In this document: piece after piece, positions 12,245 through 22,700 of the stretch
Layout of the letters: each line of letters begins with the position of its first letter
Numbering within the stretch: the stretch's first letter is position 1
From: Prorocentrum cordatum
Taxonomy: Eukaryota; Sar; Dinophyceae; Prorocentrales; Prorocentraceae
Direction: 5' to 3'
Assembly: GCA_963575745.1 (NCBI GenBank)
Contig: CAUYUJ010015720.1
Location: forward strand, 149,427-213,426
Length of the DNA stretch: 64,000 nt
Made by a program: the position numbers and the translations under genes
Notes under the pieces: model-generated
The model's input: the letters and a program-made list of their open reading frames with translations, nothing else
The model's database searches: none
What the model was told of the DNA's origin: nothing

Positions 12245-13036
12245 TCATGGGCGCCGAGTGGGCTTTCTATGGCCTAGTGGCGCATTTCGGGGAACACCAT
12301 AATACAGCTGCGTTGTTTCGTATGTGGTGTTTTTTCTTTCGTGGGGCACCTTTGTTACTGCGTCCCGGCACATTTGTTTATACGAAGTTGTGACGTTTGC
12401 CGGTGAGGAGTTTCCAGCAATTCCCTCGCCAAATCTCAATGGTGCACCGAAGTCACGATGTGATTTGCCACTGGCGCTGTCGCCAAATCTTAGATGGTTG
12501 AATGTGAAATGTTGCAACCTGGGCATGTTGAGACCGCCCCGTCGCCGAATTCGTGAGGCAAATGTCTTGGCAGTATCGGGGCGGTGTTGGTGTGGTTCTT
12601 TGTTCGATGTTCTGTGACGGGCTGCGCTCCGTCGGCTGGCCGCGGCTGGTCTTGGTCCAACGCGGGTGTGCAAGCACAGTTCTTTGCTGATACTTACGTT
12701 GGTAATCGTTTTCTCATTCATTGTTTCGCCGATCGGCGCGACCCCCGTGGAGTAGATATTGGCTGCTTTTGGCGCCTGTTTCAGGCAGGTGGCGTCTCCT
12801 CCATAGGACGCACTGTTGCAAACAGTCGCATTCAGCAGAGGACCGGAGCCAGAACCCCTCCCTTCCGCCCAATGTCGAAGCGCCGAATGAGAGGAAACGT
12901 TCACCTGTTTCCCAGTCTGGGTGCCTAGAAGCTCCCCTGCCTGCAGCCACTTCCCCCCTTCCAGGGCCACTTTCGACACGTTCGGTCCGATGCCGACATC
13001 GGTCTCGGCCGAGCCGAGCCGACTCGATTCCGACAC
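12245..13036 (-). CDS. Uncharacterised 263-codon open frame (weak)
   Basis: An uninterrupted minus frame in sequence of more balanced composition than its surroundings, which makes its length less trivial than that of the GC-rich frames elsewhere. The translation is Ser/Arg/Thr-rich, with no recognised domain, transmembrane segment or repeat. Plus-strand frames of about 100 codons (12324-12617, 12584-12928) overlap it and look no worse. It lies outside the main gene island, next to dispersed repeats. I do not recognise it. A chance frame or a decayed element is at least as likely as a gene. Confidence 0.2.
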   Translation of the reverse strand: MSESSRLGSAETDVGIGPNVSKVALEGGKWLQAGELLGTQTGKQVNVSSHSALRHWAEGRGSGSGPLLNATVCNSASYGGDATCLKQAPKAANIYSTGVAPIGETMNEKTITNVSISKELCLHTRVGPRPAAASRRSAARHRTSNKEPHQHRPDTAKTFASRIRRRGGLNMPRLQHFTFNHLRFGDSASGKSHRDFGAPLRFGEGIAGNSSPANVTTSYKQMCRDAVTKVPHERKNTTYETTQLYYGVPRNAPLGHRKPTRRP

Positions 13037-13149
13037 GATGTAAGATCCTTCCTTCCTCGAGGATTAGGTTTTGGGGGTGAATGCTTTATTGGAGAGGCCT
13101 GACGGCCGGTGCCGCCGACCCTGATCGAAAGGGCTAGGAGTGGGGGGAG

Positions 13150-13220
13150 GAAGCGGAGGATGAGGAGGAGGAGGAGGAGGAGGAAGAGGAGGAGGAGGAG
13201 GAGGAGGAGGAGGAGGATTA
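13150..13220. repeat. (GGA)n microsatellite
   Basis: GAGGAGGAGG tract flanked by two copies of GGATTAGGTTT(T/C)GGGG(G/T) followed by GAATGCTTTATT (13061-13092 and 13214-13245). The tract appears to lie between two short direct repeats of about 30 bp. Confidence 0.85.
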
Positions 13221-13359
13221 GGTTTCGGGGTGGAATGCTTTATTTGAGAACATCGAATTGCGAAACAAAGATTTTTGAAATCATAGTTGCCGCCGGTCTT
13301 CTGGAGGGGGCGCTGCGCTGCGGCCCGACGATGTTCTTGCGTGGCGCGGCCGTGCACAC

Positions 13360-13850
13360 CCTGGCCTTGGCATCGCTCGGCCGTGTGCTGGGAACGTGCA
13401 TACGAGCACTTCTGTGCTGGATTATGATGGCCTTGTTGGATTTGGTCTACAATACATTTCTATTTGTAGCGGATTTATCGATGTTCAGCAAACAGCACCG
13501 AAACGTAGCATCATTCAGCGTTTTTGTAACTTCCCAAATGTGAAAAATAACATGTTGTTGCGTTTATGATTGGTTTCCGAACCGAACAATTCATTACACA
13601 CTCAATTTCTGATGCGTTGTTTTGAGCATGCGACGCTGATGTGCTGAAAACCCATCGTCATTTCCTGACACCCATAATCAAACCCACATGTTGGCGCAGG
13701 CTGTAAAATACTCTGCGGCGACAATCCATTGCCATTCTCGACGCCCAACACCAGAACCACATCTCGGCGCGGACATTAAAATACGGTTGCGCTGGGAAAT
13801 TCTTCGCCATTTCTCGACACCCATAGCCATAGCCCCATAGCGGGACCCAG
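13360..13850 (-). repeat. Left copy of the gene-island-flanking inverted repeat
   Basis: Read on the minus strand this segment aligns with 48860-49400 read on the plus strand. Shared blocks in order are GCGCAACCGTAT, GATGTGG, GGTGTC(G)AGAAATG, CGGAAACCA(A/G)TCATAAACGC, ACAACATGTTATTTTTC, AACGCTGAAT(G/C)ATGCTA and AAATCCG(C/T)TACAAATAGAAA. By eye, identity over the best 70-75 bases is about 85-90 percent. The inward part carries two or three copies of a tandem unit of about 75 bp containing GTGTCGAGAAATGGCGA. The segment lies just beyond the 3' end of the last minus-strand gene. A plus frame ending at 13543 encodes a hydrophobic stretch resembling a frame in the other copy, so an ancestral coding function is possible. 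Confidence 0.85.
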
Positions 13851-13861
13851 AGCCAGGACGC

Positions 13862-14180
13862 GGCTCGACGGCGACGACGACGACGACAGCGGCGGCGGCG
13901 GCGACGACGTGACGATGACGACGGCGGCAGCGGCGGCGACGACGACCGCGACGATTCCGACGACGACGGCGGCGGCGGAGGCGACGGCGGCGGCGGCGAC
14001 GACGACGCCGACGACGACGCCGACGATGACGACGACGACGACGGCGGCGGCGGCGGCGACGACGGCGGCGGCGTGACGACGACGACGACGCCGACGCCGA
14101 CGACGTGCCGACGACGGCGGCGGCGGCGACGACGACGACGGCGGTGGCGGCGACGGCAGCGGCGACGACGGCGCGCCGCA
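13862..14180. repeat. (GAC/GGC)n trinucleotide block
   Basis: GACGACGAC and GGCGGCGGC runs with small interruptions. It sits between the left flanking repeat and the nearest gene. A similar block lies at 48380-48815 next to the right flanking repeat, but in the same rather than inverted orientation. Confidence 0.9.
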
Positions 14181-14319
14181 GTGCGCCCCGCTCCACGCCG
14201 CGTGTCCACGCCGGCGCGGGACCCAGGAGTCCAGGGTTCAGGAGGCGGAAGGAGGAGGAGGTACCTAGGCTTGCGGCGAAGCCGAAGCCGAGGGGGCAGT
14301 AATTGTCTCACTAGCCGCA

Positions 14320-14862
14320 CTAGCGCTTCGGGAGGGCCAGCTTGACCCCATTCCTGATCTCTACGCTGAACCCCTGGATGTACCTGGGGCGCGGGGCCAC
14401 CCCAGGAGGAAGGAGGAAGGGAGGTAAATGGGGAGGAGGAGGCGAAGGGAATGGGAAGGAAAGGGGGAGGAGGGGGGGAGGAGAGGAGTCCGCGGAGAGG
14501 AGAGGGAGGGGGAGAAGAGGCACTGCCCGAGATTGCCGAACAGCGCCATGTGGAAGCGCAATTTCCTGGCACGTGTCCAAAGCCTGGGAGGAGGAGAAGG
14601 AGGAGGAGGAGGAGGAGGAGGAGGGGGAGGAGGAGGAGGAGGAGGAGGAGGTGAGGAGGAGGAGGAGAGGAGGAGGAGGAGGAGGAGGAGGAGGAGGAGG
14701 AGGAGGAGGAGGAGCGACGACGACGTCGACGTCGGCGACGAACACCGACGACGACGACGGCGACGACGTTTCGTTTCGCAACCTGCGCCACCGCGTGACG
14801 ATCCCCTCGTCGTCGGAGTCGATCTCGGCCGACGGCGATTCGTTCTCAAGCTGATCCGCCAT
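14320..14862 (-). CDS. Gene F: 66-residue, three-exon protein of unknown function
   Basis: Minus-strand exons 14862-14783, 14583-14527 and 14383-14320 join into one frame of 201 nt including the TAG stop. The first intron has donor CGCAG|GTTGCG and acceptor CCCAG|GCTTTG. The second has a GC donor (CTCGG|GCAGTG) and acceptor CCCAG|GTACAT. Both junctions are phase 2, and the frame is open only with these joins. The N-terminus is acidic (begins MADQLENESPSAEIDSDDEG), the middle basic (WTRARKLRF), and the C-terminus ends in VKLALPKR. Intron 1 is largely a (CCT)n tract on the sense strand. It is the last gene of the minus-strand island. I do not recognise the family. Confidence 0.65.
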   Translation of the reverse strand: MADQLENESPSAEIDSDDEGIVTRWRRLRNETSSPSSSSVFVADVDVVVAPPPPPPPPPPPPPPPLLLLLTSSSSSSSSPSSSSSSSSFSSSQALDTCQEIALPHGAVRQSRAVPLLPLPLLSADSSPPPLLPLSFPFPSPPPPHLPPFLLPPGVAPRPRYIQGFSVEIRNGVKLALPKR

Positions 14863-15687
14863 GGCGGGCGGGATTCTCGGGCACAGGCTGAGCTTAGCTG
14901 AGCTTCAACTTGAGCCCTGGGGCCCTGGGGGCCCGAGGGGCCCAAAGGTGGGGGGTCGTCGTCGTCGTCTCGTCGTCGTCGTCGTCGTCGAGTCGTCGGC
15001 GTCGGCTCGCTTCCGCCTCGCTCAGCGGCGCCCAAGAATTTCGAAGCGAACCCACCTGTGGCGGCGTGGCCGCGATGACGGCCGACCGACGACTCGACGA
15101 CGACGACGACGACGACGACCCGCCAGCGCGGGACCCCGCCTCGGCCGCCTCGGCTCAGGGCGGGCCGCCAGGGCCCGCGGCCCACGCCCTGGGCCCCGCC
15201 CTCCTCTCCTTCTGCCCCTACGCTCCATAGGCCATAGGAGGAGGAGGTGAGGATAGGTGAGGAGGAGTGCCGGAGTGAGTGGATGGGTGGACGAGCTGGG
15301 TGGGTGGATGAGTGGATGAGAGATGGGAGATGTCAGCTCCCTTTTTTTGTGGAAGCACGTGGCCCCATCTGGGGCGTTCGCCAGGGCTGGCCCGCGAGAT
15401 CCCACCACGGTCACCACGGTCTAGCGTGCAGCGTGCTTGCGGCACCTGGGATCGGCATATCACGCTGATGTTGGCATCATCGACCCGACATCGGCGTTCT
15501 CGGCGGCACGGGGGGGGGGGGGGGGGTCGCTGTCGCAGTGTCGTCGGCACGTCGCGTCATATCCGGGCCAAAGGGAGCCGCTGCGACGTTGGCCTCCGCC
15601 CCCCCGAAAGGCCTAACTAGACCCCGAATCGCGCTTAGTTTGCCGCCCCGCGGCAGCGCTGGGGGAAAGCTAAATCGACTCCGCGGG

Positions 15688-15880
15688 AGAGAGAGAGAGA
15701 GAGAGAGAGAGAAGAGAGAGAGAGCGAGAGAGAGAGAGAGAAGAGAGATAGAGAGAGGAGAAGAGAGGATGGGAGGGGAGAGGGAGAGGGAGAGGGATAG
15801 TGAGAGTGAGATGGAAGATGGATAGGGAGAGGGAGGGAGGGAGAGGGAGAGGGAGGCTCAGAGAGAGGGAGGTCAGATCA
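15688..15880. repeat. (GA)n / GGGAGAGG repeat
   Basis: GA dinucleotide tract that passes into GGGAGAGGGAGA words. Plus-strand purine tract. Confidence 0.92.
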
Positions 15881-15924
15881 GCCAGCTGGGCCAGCAGGCA
15901 AACTCGCAGCCACAGCATCCTCAT

Positions 15925-16005
15925 CCTCCTCCTCCTCCTCCTCCTCCTCCTCCTCCTCCTCCTCCTCCTCCTTCCCCTCCTCCTCCTCCTCCTCCTCCTA
16001 AGGTC
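15925..16005. repeat. (TCC)n microsatellite
   Basis: Near-perfect TCC trinucleotide tract on the plus strand, broken only by TTCCCC. Confidence 0.93.
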
Positions 16006-16184
16006 ATCCTACTCCTCCACACTCCTCCCCACGGATCTTGCTTTCCGTTCCATCCTCCTCCCTCCTCCTTCCCGTCTGTCGCGGGGGCGGCCGCCGCCGC
16101 GATGGGCGCGCCGCCGCCGCCGCGGCCGGGCCTCCAGCCAGCCTCGGGCCAGCCGCCCCCCCCCGCGACCGGGGCCGAGGATCG

Positions 16185-16330
16185 ACGTTCGACGTTCGAG
16201 GATCGACGTTCGAGGATCGGAGGACGTCGAGGATCGAGGATCGAAGTTCGAGGTTCGAGGATCGTCGACGTTCGACGTTCGAGGGTCCAGGATCGACGTT
16301 CGAGGATCGATCGACTTTCGAGTCTGACTT
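16185..16330. repeat. GTTCGAGGATCGAC minisatellite
   Basis: About ten degenerate copies of a 12-16 bp word (GACGTTCGAGGATCGACGTT). It lies just downstream of the gene A stop codon on the minus strand. Confidence 0.85.
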
Positions 16331-16369
16331 TCGGGATGGGCCCGAGGACCCGACGACGACGAATGACGC

Positions 16370-18459
16370 TCAGCGGGCGGTCATGTGGGAGTTCGACTTG
16401 TCTGTCTTCTCGCCACGCTCGCCCTTGTTGCCTGCCTTCCAAGACGCCAGCGAGCGCTCCTCGTCGAAGGCCTCCCGAGTCAGCTCCACCTCGGAGGATG
16501 GCGACGCGACGACGACCGATCGACGATGACGACGACGACGAACCAAATCAATGAAGACGACGCGACGACGCGACGACGACTCGGACGATGACTCGACGAC
16601 GACGACGAACGACGACGACGACGACGTCGACGAGTCGCCGACCACCACGACGACTCAACGACGACGACACGACGACGACGACGACGACGGAGACGACCAA
16701 GACGAGAACGAAGAGAAAGAGGAAAATAGAGAGAGAGAGAGAGAGGGAGTTGGGTGAGAGGCTCGAGGCTAAAGGCGAGGAGAGGGAGGGGAGGGGGCGA
16801 GGAAGGGCAGACGGAGCAGACGGACTGACGACGGGAGGAGTGCGAGGAGTGCGGACCATCTTCATGTCCTTCCCGTCGTACTCAGGATGGGCGATCAGCG
16901 ACCGCGCCTTGAAGCTCACCTCTGTGCTGCCCGCTTCAGCGCCGACGCTCGGGAGTACAAGGTGAGAGGATGAGGAGGCTCGCCTTGTAATCCTTCTGGT
17001 CGGTGCTGAACTGGACATCCTCGTCGAAGTCTGCCCAGGCGAGGGTCGCGGTCGCGGCGGTCGGCTCGGTGAGACCGTCGGTCTCCTTTCGAAACGAAGC
17101 CCCAAATATGACTTCCGGCCCTCTGGAGCCTCGGAGCTGTCCTCCAGAAGTTCGGCAGGGAATCGGGGAATCCAGCCGCGGCGACGGGGGCGATACAGGA
17201 AGCCGAACAAGCAGCTTAGCTTATCCTCCTCCCTCCTCCTCCTCCACCCTGCTCCTCCTTCCTCCTCCTTTCCGAATCCTTTCCTTGTCCTGCCACGCGG
17301 CCCTCCCCTCCTCCTCCGCCTCGTTCCCTCCTACCCTCCGACTCTCCTCCCCTACCCGGGGACCCAGGGGGTAGGGTAGGTAGGGCACCCCGGCTCCGCC
17401 TTGCTCTTGATGACCCTCGCGAGCCAACCGACGGGTTTCGCCGCAGTCGTCGCCGTGTTGACGGCGCCGCACGTGACAGTGGGCGCGTCCTTCGAGCCGG
17501 GCACGACGTAGAAACTGAACATCTCGCAGCCCTGCACCTGAGGAAACGCAGAAACACGTTCAAGTCTCTCTCGACACCTCCAGACATTCCACTGGACAAG
17601 AAGGGAGAGGGGGGAGAGGAGGAGAGGAGGAGGAGGAGGAGGAGGAGGAGGAGGAGGAGGAGGAGTCCAGGAGGGAGGGGGAGGGGATGAGGAGCAGCTG
17701 CAGTGCGAGTGCGAGGGCAGGAGGGCAGGAGGAGGAGCAGCAGCAGTGTTGTTGAACGCGGCTTAATGCGAGAGCTCCCTCCCTGCCCTGGAGTCCTGAG
17801 TCCTGGAGTCCCCCTTCCACTGGTCCTTCCACTCTTCCCCCCCCCCATCATCAGGGGAAGGGTACCTTCCCCCCTTCTCTCTCTCCCCCCTCCTCCTCCT
17901 CCCACCGTGCCACCTCCTCCTCCCCCTCCCTTGCCTCCTCCTTCCTGGCTTTGCGTTCCCCCTGGGGCCCTGCCTCGACCCACTCGGCGTCGGACTCTTC
18001 GTCGCCGTCGGCGCCGTCGCCGTCGCCCGCCTCCTCGCCCTGGCCCTCCACCGCGGCGCCGCCCGCGCCGCCGTCAGGCTGCTCGGGCTGCTCGTGCTCG
18101 CCCGAGGCCGCGGCCACCTCGGTCACGGGCTCGGCGGCGGCAGCAGCGGCCCCCGGCGGCTCCGCGCCGGCGGAGGCGGCGGGATTGATCTCGGGTGCGG
18201 CCTTGGCCTCGGCGGGGCCCTTCTCCTCCTTCTTCACCTTCTCGAAAACCTCGCACGCCCCAGCGCAGTAAAACGACTTCGGGAGCTTCCCCCGCTCGGT
18301 GGGCGCGAGGGCGAGAACCTGGCCGTACAATGGCATGCGCAGGTGCTTGATGGTCTGGGCGGCTCCGTAGATCGCCTTCACACTGCCGCCCTCAACCAAC
18401 GGGCCTTTCACGGCGATGTCACATCTGGGCCCCGCCGCGTTCACGACGGCCTCGTCCAC
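16370..18459 (-). CDS. Gene A: multi-exon protein of unknown function (5' end unresolved)
   Basis: Minus exons run from an acceptor at 18459 (CCCGAG|GTGGAC) to a TGA stop at 16372-16370. The first visible exon (18459 to about 17960) encodes a conserved-looking part (SFYCAGACEVFEKVKKEEK) followed by an Ala/Glu/Pro-rich acidic tail. The second (17531 to about 17390) begins GCEMFSFYVVPGSKDAP. The third ends at 16984 with a GC donor (TACAAG|GCGAGC) after WADFDEDVQFSTDQKDYK. The last two, 16919-16857 and 16489-16370, are 63 and 120 nt, both phase 0. The protein ends KSNSHMTAR. No ATG was found for the first exon, so an upstream exon is missing. The exon 3 start is uncertain because two frames look coding around 17060-17200. 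No domain recognised. Confidence 0.6.
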
Positions 18460-18753
18460 CTCGGGCGAGGGGGCGAGGGAGGGGAGGGGGGCTCCGGCTC
18501 GAGCCGCGAAACCCCGGAGGCCGACAGGCCGACGAAGACGACGACGACGAGGACGACGGGACGACAGAACTCTCGGACCGTGGAACCGTGGACTCTCCGT
18601 CGGACTCCCCAGACTGAGGTTAGTTAGGCGGCTAGGCTCGAGAGACGAGACGAGAAGGAGAAGGGCCCATGCGATGCGAATCTGACTGTGATTGAGTCTG
18701 AGTGTGAGTTGTCTGTAGTGAGTGCGTAGAGCGAGTGAGGCGCAGCGCGGCCC

Positions 18754-18777
18754 TCCGTAGCCGTTTTGGCTGGGAAG
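18754..18777 (+). other. Relict dinoflagellate spliced-leader sequence
   Basis: TCCGTAGCCGTTTTGGCT matches the first 18 bases of the 22-base dinoflagellate spliced leader at 17 positions (a single A to G change). It is followed by GGGAAG instead of the canonical CAAG. A leader inside genomic DNA is the known signature of a trans-spliced mRNA that was reverse transcribed and reinserted. It is on the plus strand, opposite to the surrounding genes. This is also the best evidence for the identity of the organism. Confidence 0.8.
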
Positions 18778-19074
18778 CCGATCGCTGCGCCGCGAGGCCG
18801 CGAGCTGGGCCGCCTCGGGGGGCTGTCCGAGGAGGCGGCGACTGCAGCGGTGCTGCGGCTCGAGGCTCAGGCTCGCGCGGCTGCGCCGCATAAGGCGCGG
18901 CCCACGGCCGCCAGGGCGGCGAAGGCGGCGACTGCCGCGAGGCCGAAGGCCCGAAGGCGGAGACAGGGCGCCAGGCCCCGGAGAGGGGGAGGAGCCGCAC
19001 GCCACCGCCGCGGGCATAGCGCGAGAAAGACAGTGCCCATGAGTGCTGAACCACTGAACCGCAGGAAGAAGTAG
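18778..19074 (+). CDS. Possible retrogene remnant downstream of the relict leader
   Basis: The plus frame running out of the relict leader stays open to a TAG at 19072-19074. It encodes an Ala/Arg/Lys-rich basic protein (LSEEAATAAVLRLEAQARA, then KAATAARPKARRRR) ending SAEPLNRRKK. There is no ATG near the leader; the only Met is close to the end. The basic, Ala-rich character recalls small nuclear proteins, but GC-rich chance frames look similar. Position after the leader is the main argument that this strand was once mRNA. Confidence 0.3.
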   Translation, partial: PIAAPRGRELGRLGGLSEEAATAAVLRLEAQARAAAPHKARPTAARAAKAATAARPKARRRRQGARPRRGGGAARHRRGHSARKTVPMSAEPLNRRKK

Positions 19075-19600
19075 GAGAGGATTGGAGAGGATGAGGATAA
19101 TGGTGGATAAGAGGAAAATAGAGGGGGTAATGATAGAATAATATAAGAGGATAAGAGGATAAGAGGCAGGGAGGGGCTGGAGGCAGAGAGGGGGGGATAG
19201 AGATCGGACCAACCGCCCAGGCTCGCGACCTGATACTTCTCAGTTCCGCCTCCTGCTCCACTTCCTCCTCCTCCTCTCCTCCTCCTCCTCTCCTCCTCCT
19301 CCTCCACCCCCTCCTCCACCCTCGTTCCTCTTCCGCCTGCCTCCGATCCCATGTGATGCTGCCTCCTTCTCTCGCGGACACGTCGCGGGAGGATCGCCCC
19401 CGGATCGGCGGCATTGGCTGGACCATTACAATAAGAGGATAAGAAGAAGAGGATTGAAGAGGAGAGGATAATGATAAGATAAGGATGGCGGAAAGGCGGA
19501 GAGCGGGCAGGAGAGGGAGGAGAGGGGCCGGAGGCAGAGAGGGAGGGATAAGAGGATAGAAATCGGACCGACCGCCCAGGCGCGCGACCTGAATCCGGAC
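19075..19600. repeat. Imperfect direct duplication, offset about 360 bp
   Basis: Two copies of a purine-rich segment (AGAGGATAAGAGG words, then GGAGGCAGAGAGGG, then ATCGGACC and CCGCCCAGG) at about 19075-19245 and 19435-19595. On the minus strand each starts with GCCTGGGCGGT, which could be an exon end plus intron start, so the duplication may be of an intron. Confidence 0.6.
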
Positions 19601-19757
19601 TCCAGCCTGGACGACTCTGGCGAGCTGGCGAGCATGAGGCGGACGGGGGGACGGGGGGGCCTCCTCAGACCCCTCCCTCCAGACTCCTCTCCTCCACGTC
19701 CTCCTCCTCACTCCTCCTCCTCCTTCTCCTTCTCTTCTTCCTCCGCTCCGCCCCCGT

Positions 19758-22700
19758 TCAGCCGTTCAGTTCATGGCCGTTCAGTGCCCGCGTCGCCGCG
19801 AGAGCGCGGAGGCGGGCAGACGCGTAGTCGGAGGCCAAGGCGGCCAATGACAAGGGCGACCGGATGGCCAGGCCGCCAGCCATGCCCGACAACATCACGT
19901 ACTCGGCGTCGGCGTTGGCGGCGCCAGCGCCACCGTCACCCACCGCATTCTCGTCTTCGGGTGAGTCGCCGTCCTCCGTCTGCGGCTTCGTCCGATTGAC
20001 GTGCTCGTCGAGGAGGGCCTTCAGGTCGACCTTCGACTCGATGACTCCATCTGTGCACGCTGGCTTGATCTTCTTCAGCGTTGCGAAGAATCTGTCCTGC
20101 CACTGCGCTGCCTGCTCAGCGCGCGCCCTGCAATTCTCCGCGCACTTGGCGTCGGCGATCATGTCGACCAGCTTGCTCTTGGTACAGCCGACGACTGTCA
20201 TGCCCATGCCTCTGGCGTGCTCCTCGACTTTTGCTTTGGCCATTCCCTTGTAAGTCATCGTGATGTGGAACTTACTGGACGCGAGGATTGGCGGGGGGTA
20301 CGCGCTGACCAGCATGGGCGCGTAGCAAACCAGCGCCGCCCAGGTATCCACCCACGTGGCCTTGTCGTCGATCATGATGTCAAGGGCGCTCAACTCCAAG
20401 GGATTCGACTCAATGAGGCTGGCCGCTGCCTGGGTGAAGTCTCTCACGCGCCTGAGCCGAGCGTCCTCTGTTCCGGCCTCGATCTTCTTGGACAGCGCCG
20501 CATCGAGGATGGCGCCGAGCTCGAGAAACGCAAACCGCACGTAGTGCGTCCGCATCGCGCACCAGATTTCGAACCTTCGGGCATCGGGCCAGTGCTCCTT
20601 CATAAATGCCGCAATCTTCGGGCACGTGGTCGCCAGGTCCTGGATGCCCTGGTCGCTGATCTCAGCCTTGAATAGGTCGGCGACCCGACTGCTGAGCTGC
20701 ACGAGCTTGGCGGGCATGGCGTTGAAGACCGCCTCTGAAACCATTCGAGTTAAGGCCTTGAGGACGCTGCCCGGGTCGTGGTCCGTACTCTTCAACTTGA
20801 GGCACGCGTCCGATTTCGCCAAGTCAATGTTGGTCCACAACTCCCTGACGACAGAGTTGAGCGCCCTGTGGAACTTGGGCCACTGAGCCAAGTCGACGGA
20901 GACGTTGTTCTCGCGGAGGAACGTCGAAGCCTGGTTGACAACCTGGAGGTTCTTGTTAACCCAGTCGGAAAAACCTCCCTCCTCGCCGGCGTCATCCTCA
21001 TCCTCAGAGCCGTCGTCACCTTCGCACGGGTCTGGTCCGGCCGCGTCCATAGGCTCCCCGGCCTCCTTCACGAGCTTCTTCATGTAAGCCCTGGTCTTCG
21101 GATAGCTCTTCAGGCGCTTCGACTTCACCAAAGGCTCCTTCGCGCCCTCCTGGACCTCGAGGTGATCATCGGGCGGGAGTGGCCAAACGACTCTGGCCGG
21201 CACCAGCACCTCGCCTTGCAGGCCGAATAGGAGGAACTTGCAGAATATAATGTCCATGGCATGCGTCGGCACAGATTTCATGTGCGAGGCGACGTAGTTC
21301 AGCGCGTTGATCATGTCGTCCAACATCGTGACCTTCCGAGAAATCTCCGTCGGGATGCCATCATCATCCGTGTCGTCCGGGATTGCCATCATCTTGCTCT
21401 TCATGTCGACGGTGAGTTCTGTGGGAATCCAAAAAAAGATCTCGCTCCTCACTCCTCCCCTCCCCTCTGCCTCTGCCTCCCCCCTTCCTCTCCCCCCCCC
21501 TCCGCCGATCCCGCTGCTGGCGGGGAGAAGGAGGAATTGGAGGAGGGGCTGAGGAGGGGCCTGAGGAGGAGGAGGAGGAGGAGCTGAGGAGGAGGAGGAG
21601 GAGGAGCTGAGGATCAGTTGATAAGGAGGAGGGGGAGGAGTAAGGAGTTCGGAGGAGCTCTGAGAACAGTCTGAGAACACAACGCGTAGCACACATCTGA
21701 AACATCGAATCCTTATCCGAGAACAGGTTGCATCTGCGGCAGGAGTACTTGGCACCAGCGCGACCCCAATGGGCCCCAATAGTGCTCGGACGATTGCAAA
21801 GCCTACGCAATCTTTGGGAGGGGAGGGCCCCCCGCACGGTCGGGACGCTCGTAGGCCCAACAGTTGACAGTAAGGAGGAGGAGGACAAGGAGACAAGGAG
21901 AGGAGGACAACAAGGCCGTTCGGACCCGCAGTCCTGCCGCGCTCTCGTCGGGCACTGGCACTGCCACGGCCTTGGCCTTTGCCTTGGCCTTGGCCTTGCC
22001 CGTCTTGCCCGGCTTGCCCCCCTTCTTCTTGGGCATGGCCGCTGCCTTCTCGCCGTGAACCACGCCACCTCCGCTTTTGCTCAGCTTGAAGAACTCTGTC
22101 TCGGAGACCGCCACCATCAGCGACTCGCACTTCTCTTTCACGTCGGCGGCTGACTTGAATCCGCCGCCGCGCCTGCGAGCTGCGCCGACATCGGGCGGCG
22201 AGACCCTTCATCTTCCCCCCGCTGGCCCCAGGGCCCCAGGAACTCAGGAACACCACCACGATCCATCGTAAATCAGTGGAAGGAAGCGTGGAAGCGCGCA
22301 TAGGCGCATAACCAGCCTAACGGCGATTAAGTTATTATGACAGCTAGCGGAACTTGCCGGAGGCAGCGGGGATACCCAGGGGATGGAATCCGCGGTGGGG
22401 AGAGCGAACTTCAGCAAGTGGAGCATAGCCATCCTGTGCTCGCGAGTCTTCCCGAACATCTGGCAGAGTTCGAAGTTCACGCTGAAGATGGTGCTGTTGA
22501 CAATCTGCTCGCCACTGCCAGCCCCCTCGTGCGTGGATGCCCAGAGAACGTGATCATTGCAGTAAGTCACGTACTTCTGCCACAAGTTGTCTGCCATGAA
22601 GACGCGCAGGGTTCGCTTGCATCGGTCGAACTCATTGAAGCTCTTGAACTTGTCCCCCTGCACCTTCTTGATGAGCTTCCAATACTTCGACTCGATGCCC

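Larger units (their letters stand above)
14863..16369. other. Spacer between genes F and A, mostly low complexity
   Basis: The region contains (GTC)n/(GAC)n tracts (14940-15000, 15090-15120), a G-run (15510-15526), a GA tract (15688-15880), a (TCC)n tract (15925-16005) and a GTTCGAGGATCGAC repeat (16185-16330). The stretch just upstream of the gene F start contains CTCAG acceptor-like sites. No further exon was supported. Confidence 0.6.
18466..19757. other. Spacer between genes A and B with a relict leader and a duplication
   Basis: Probably holds the missing 5' exon of gene A. It contains the spliced-leader relict (18754), a plus frame following it, and two copies of a purine-rich segment that end in ATCGGACC(A/G)ACCGCCCAGG (about 19075-19245 and 19435-19595). 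One minus frame (19040 to 18867) begins MGTVFLALCPRRW and is hydrophobic, but I could not connect it to other exons. Confidence 0.5.
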
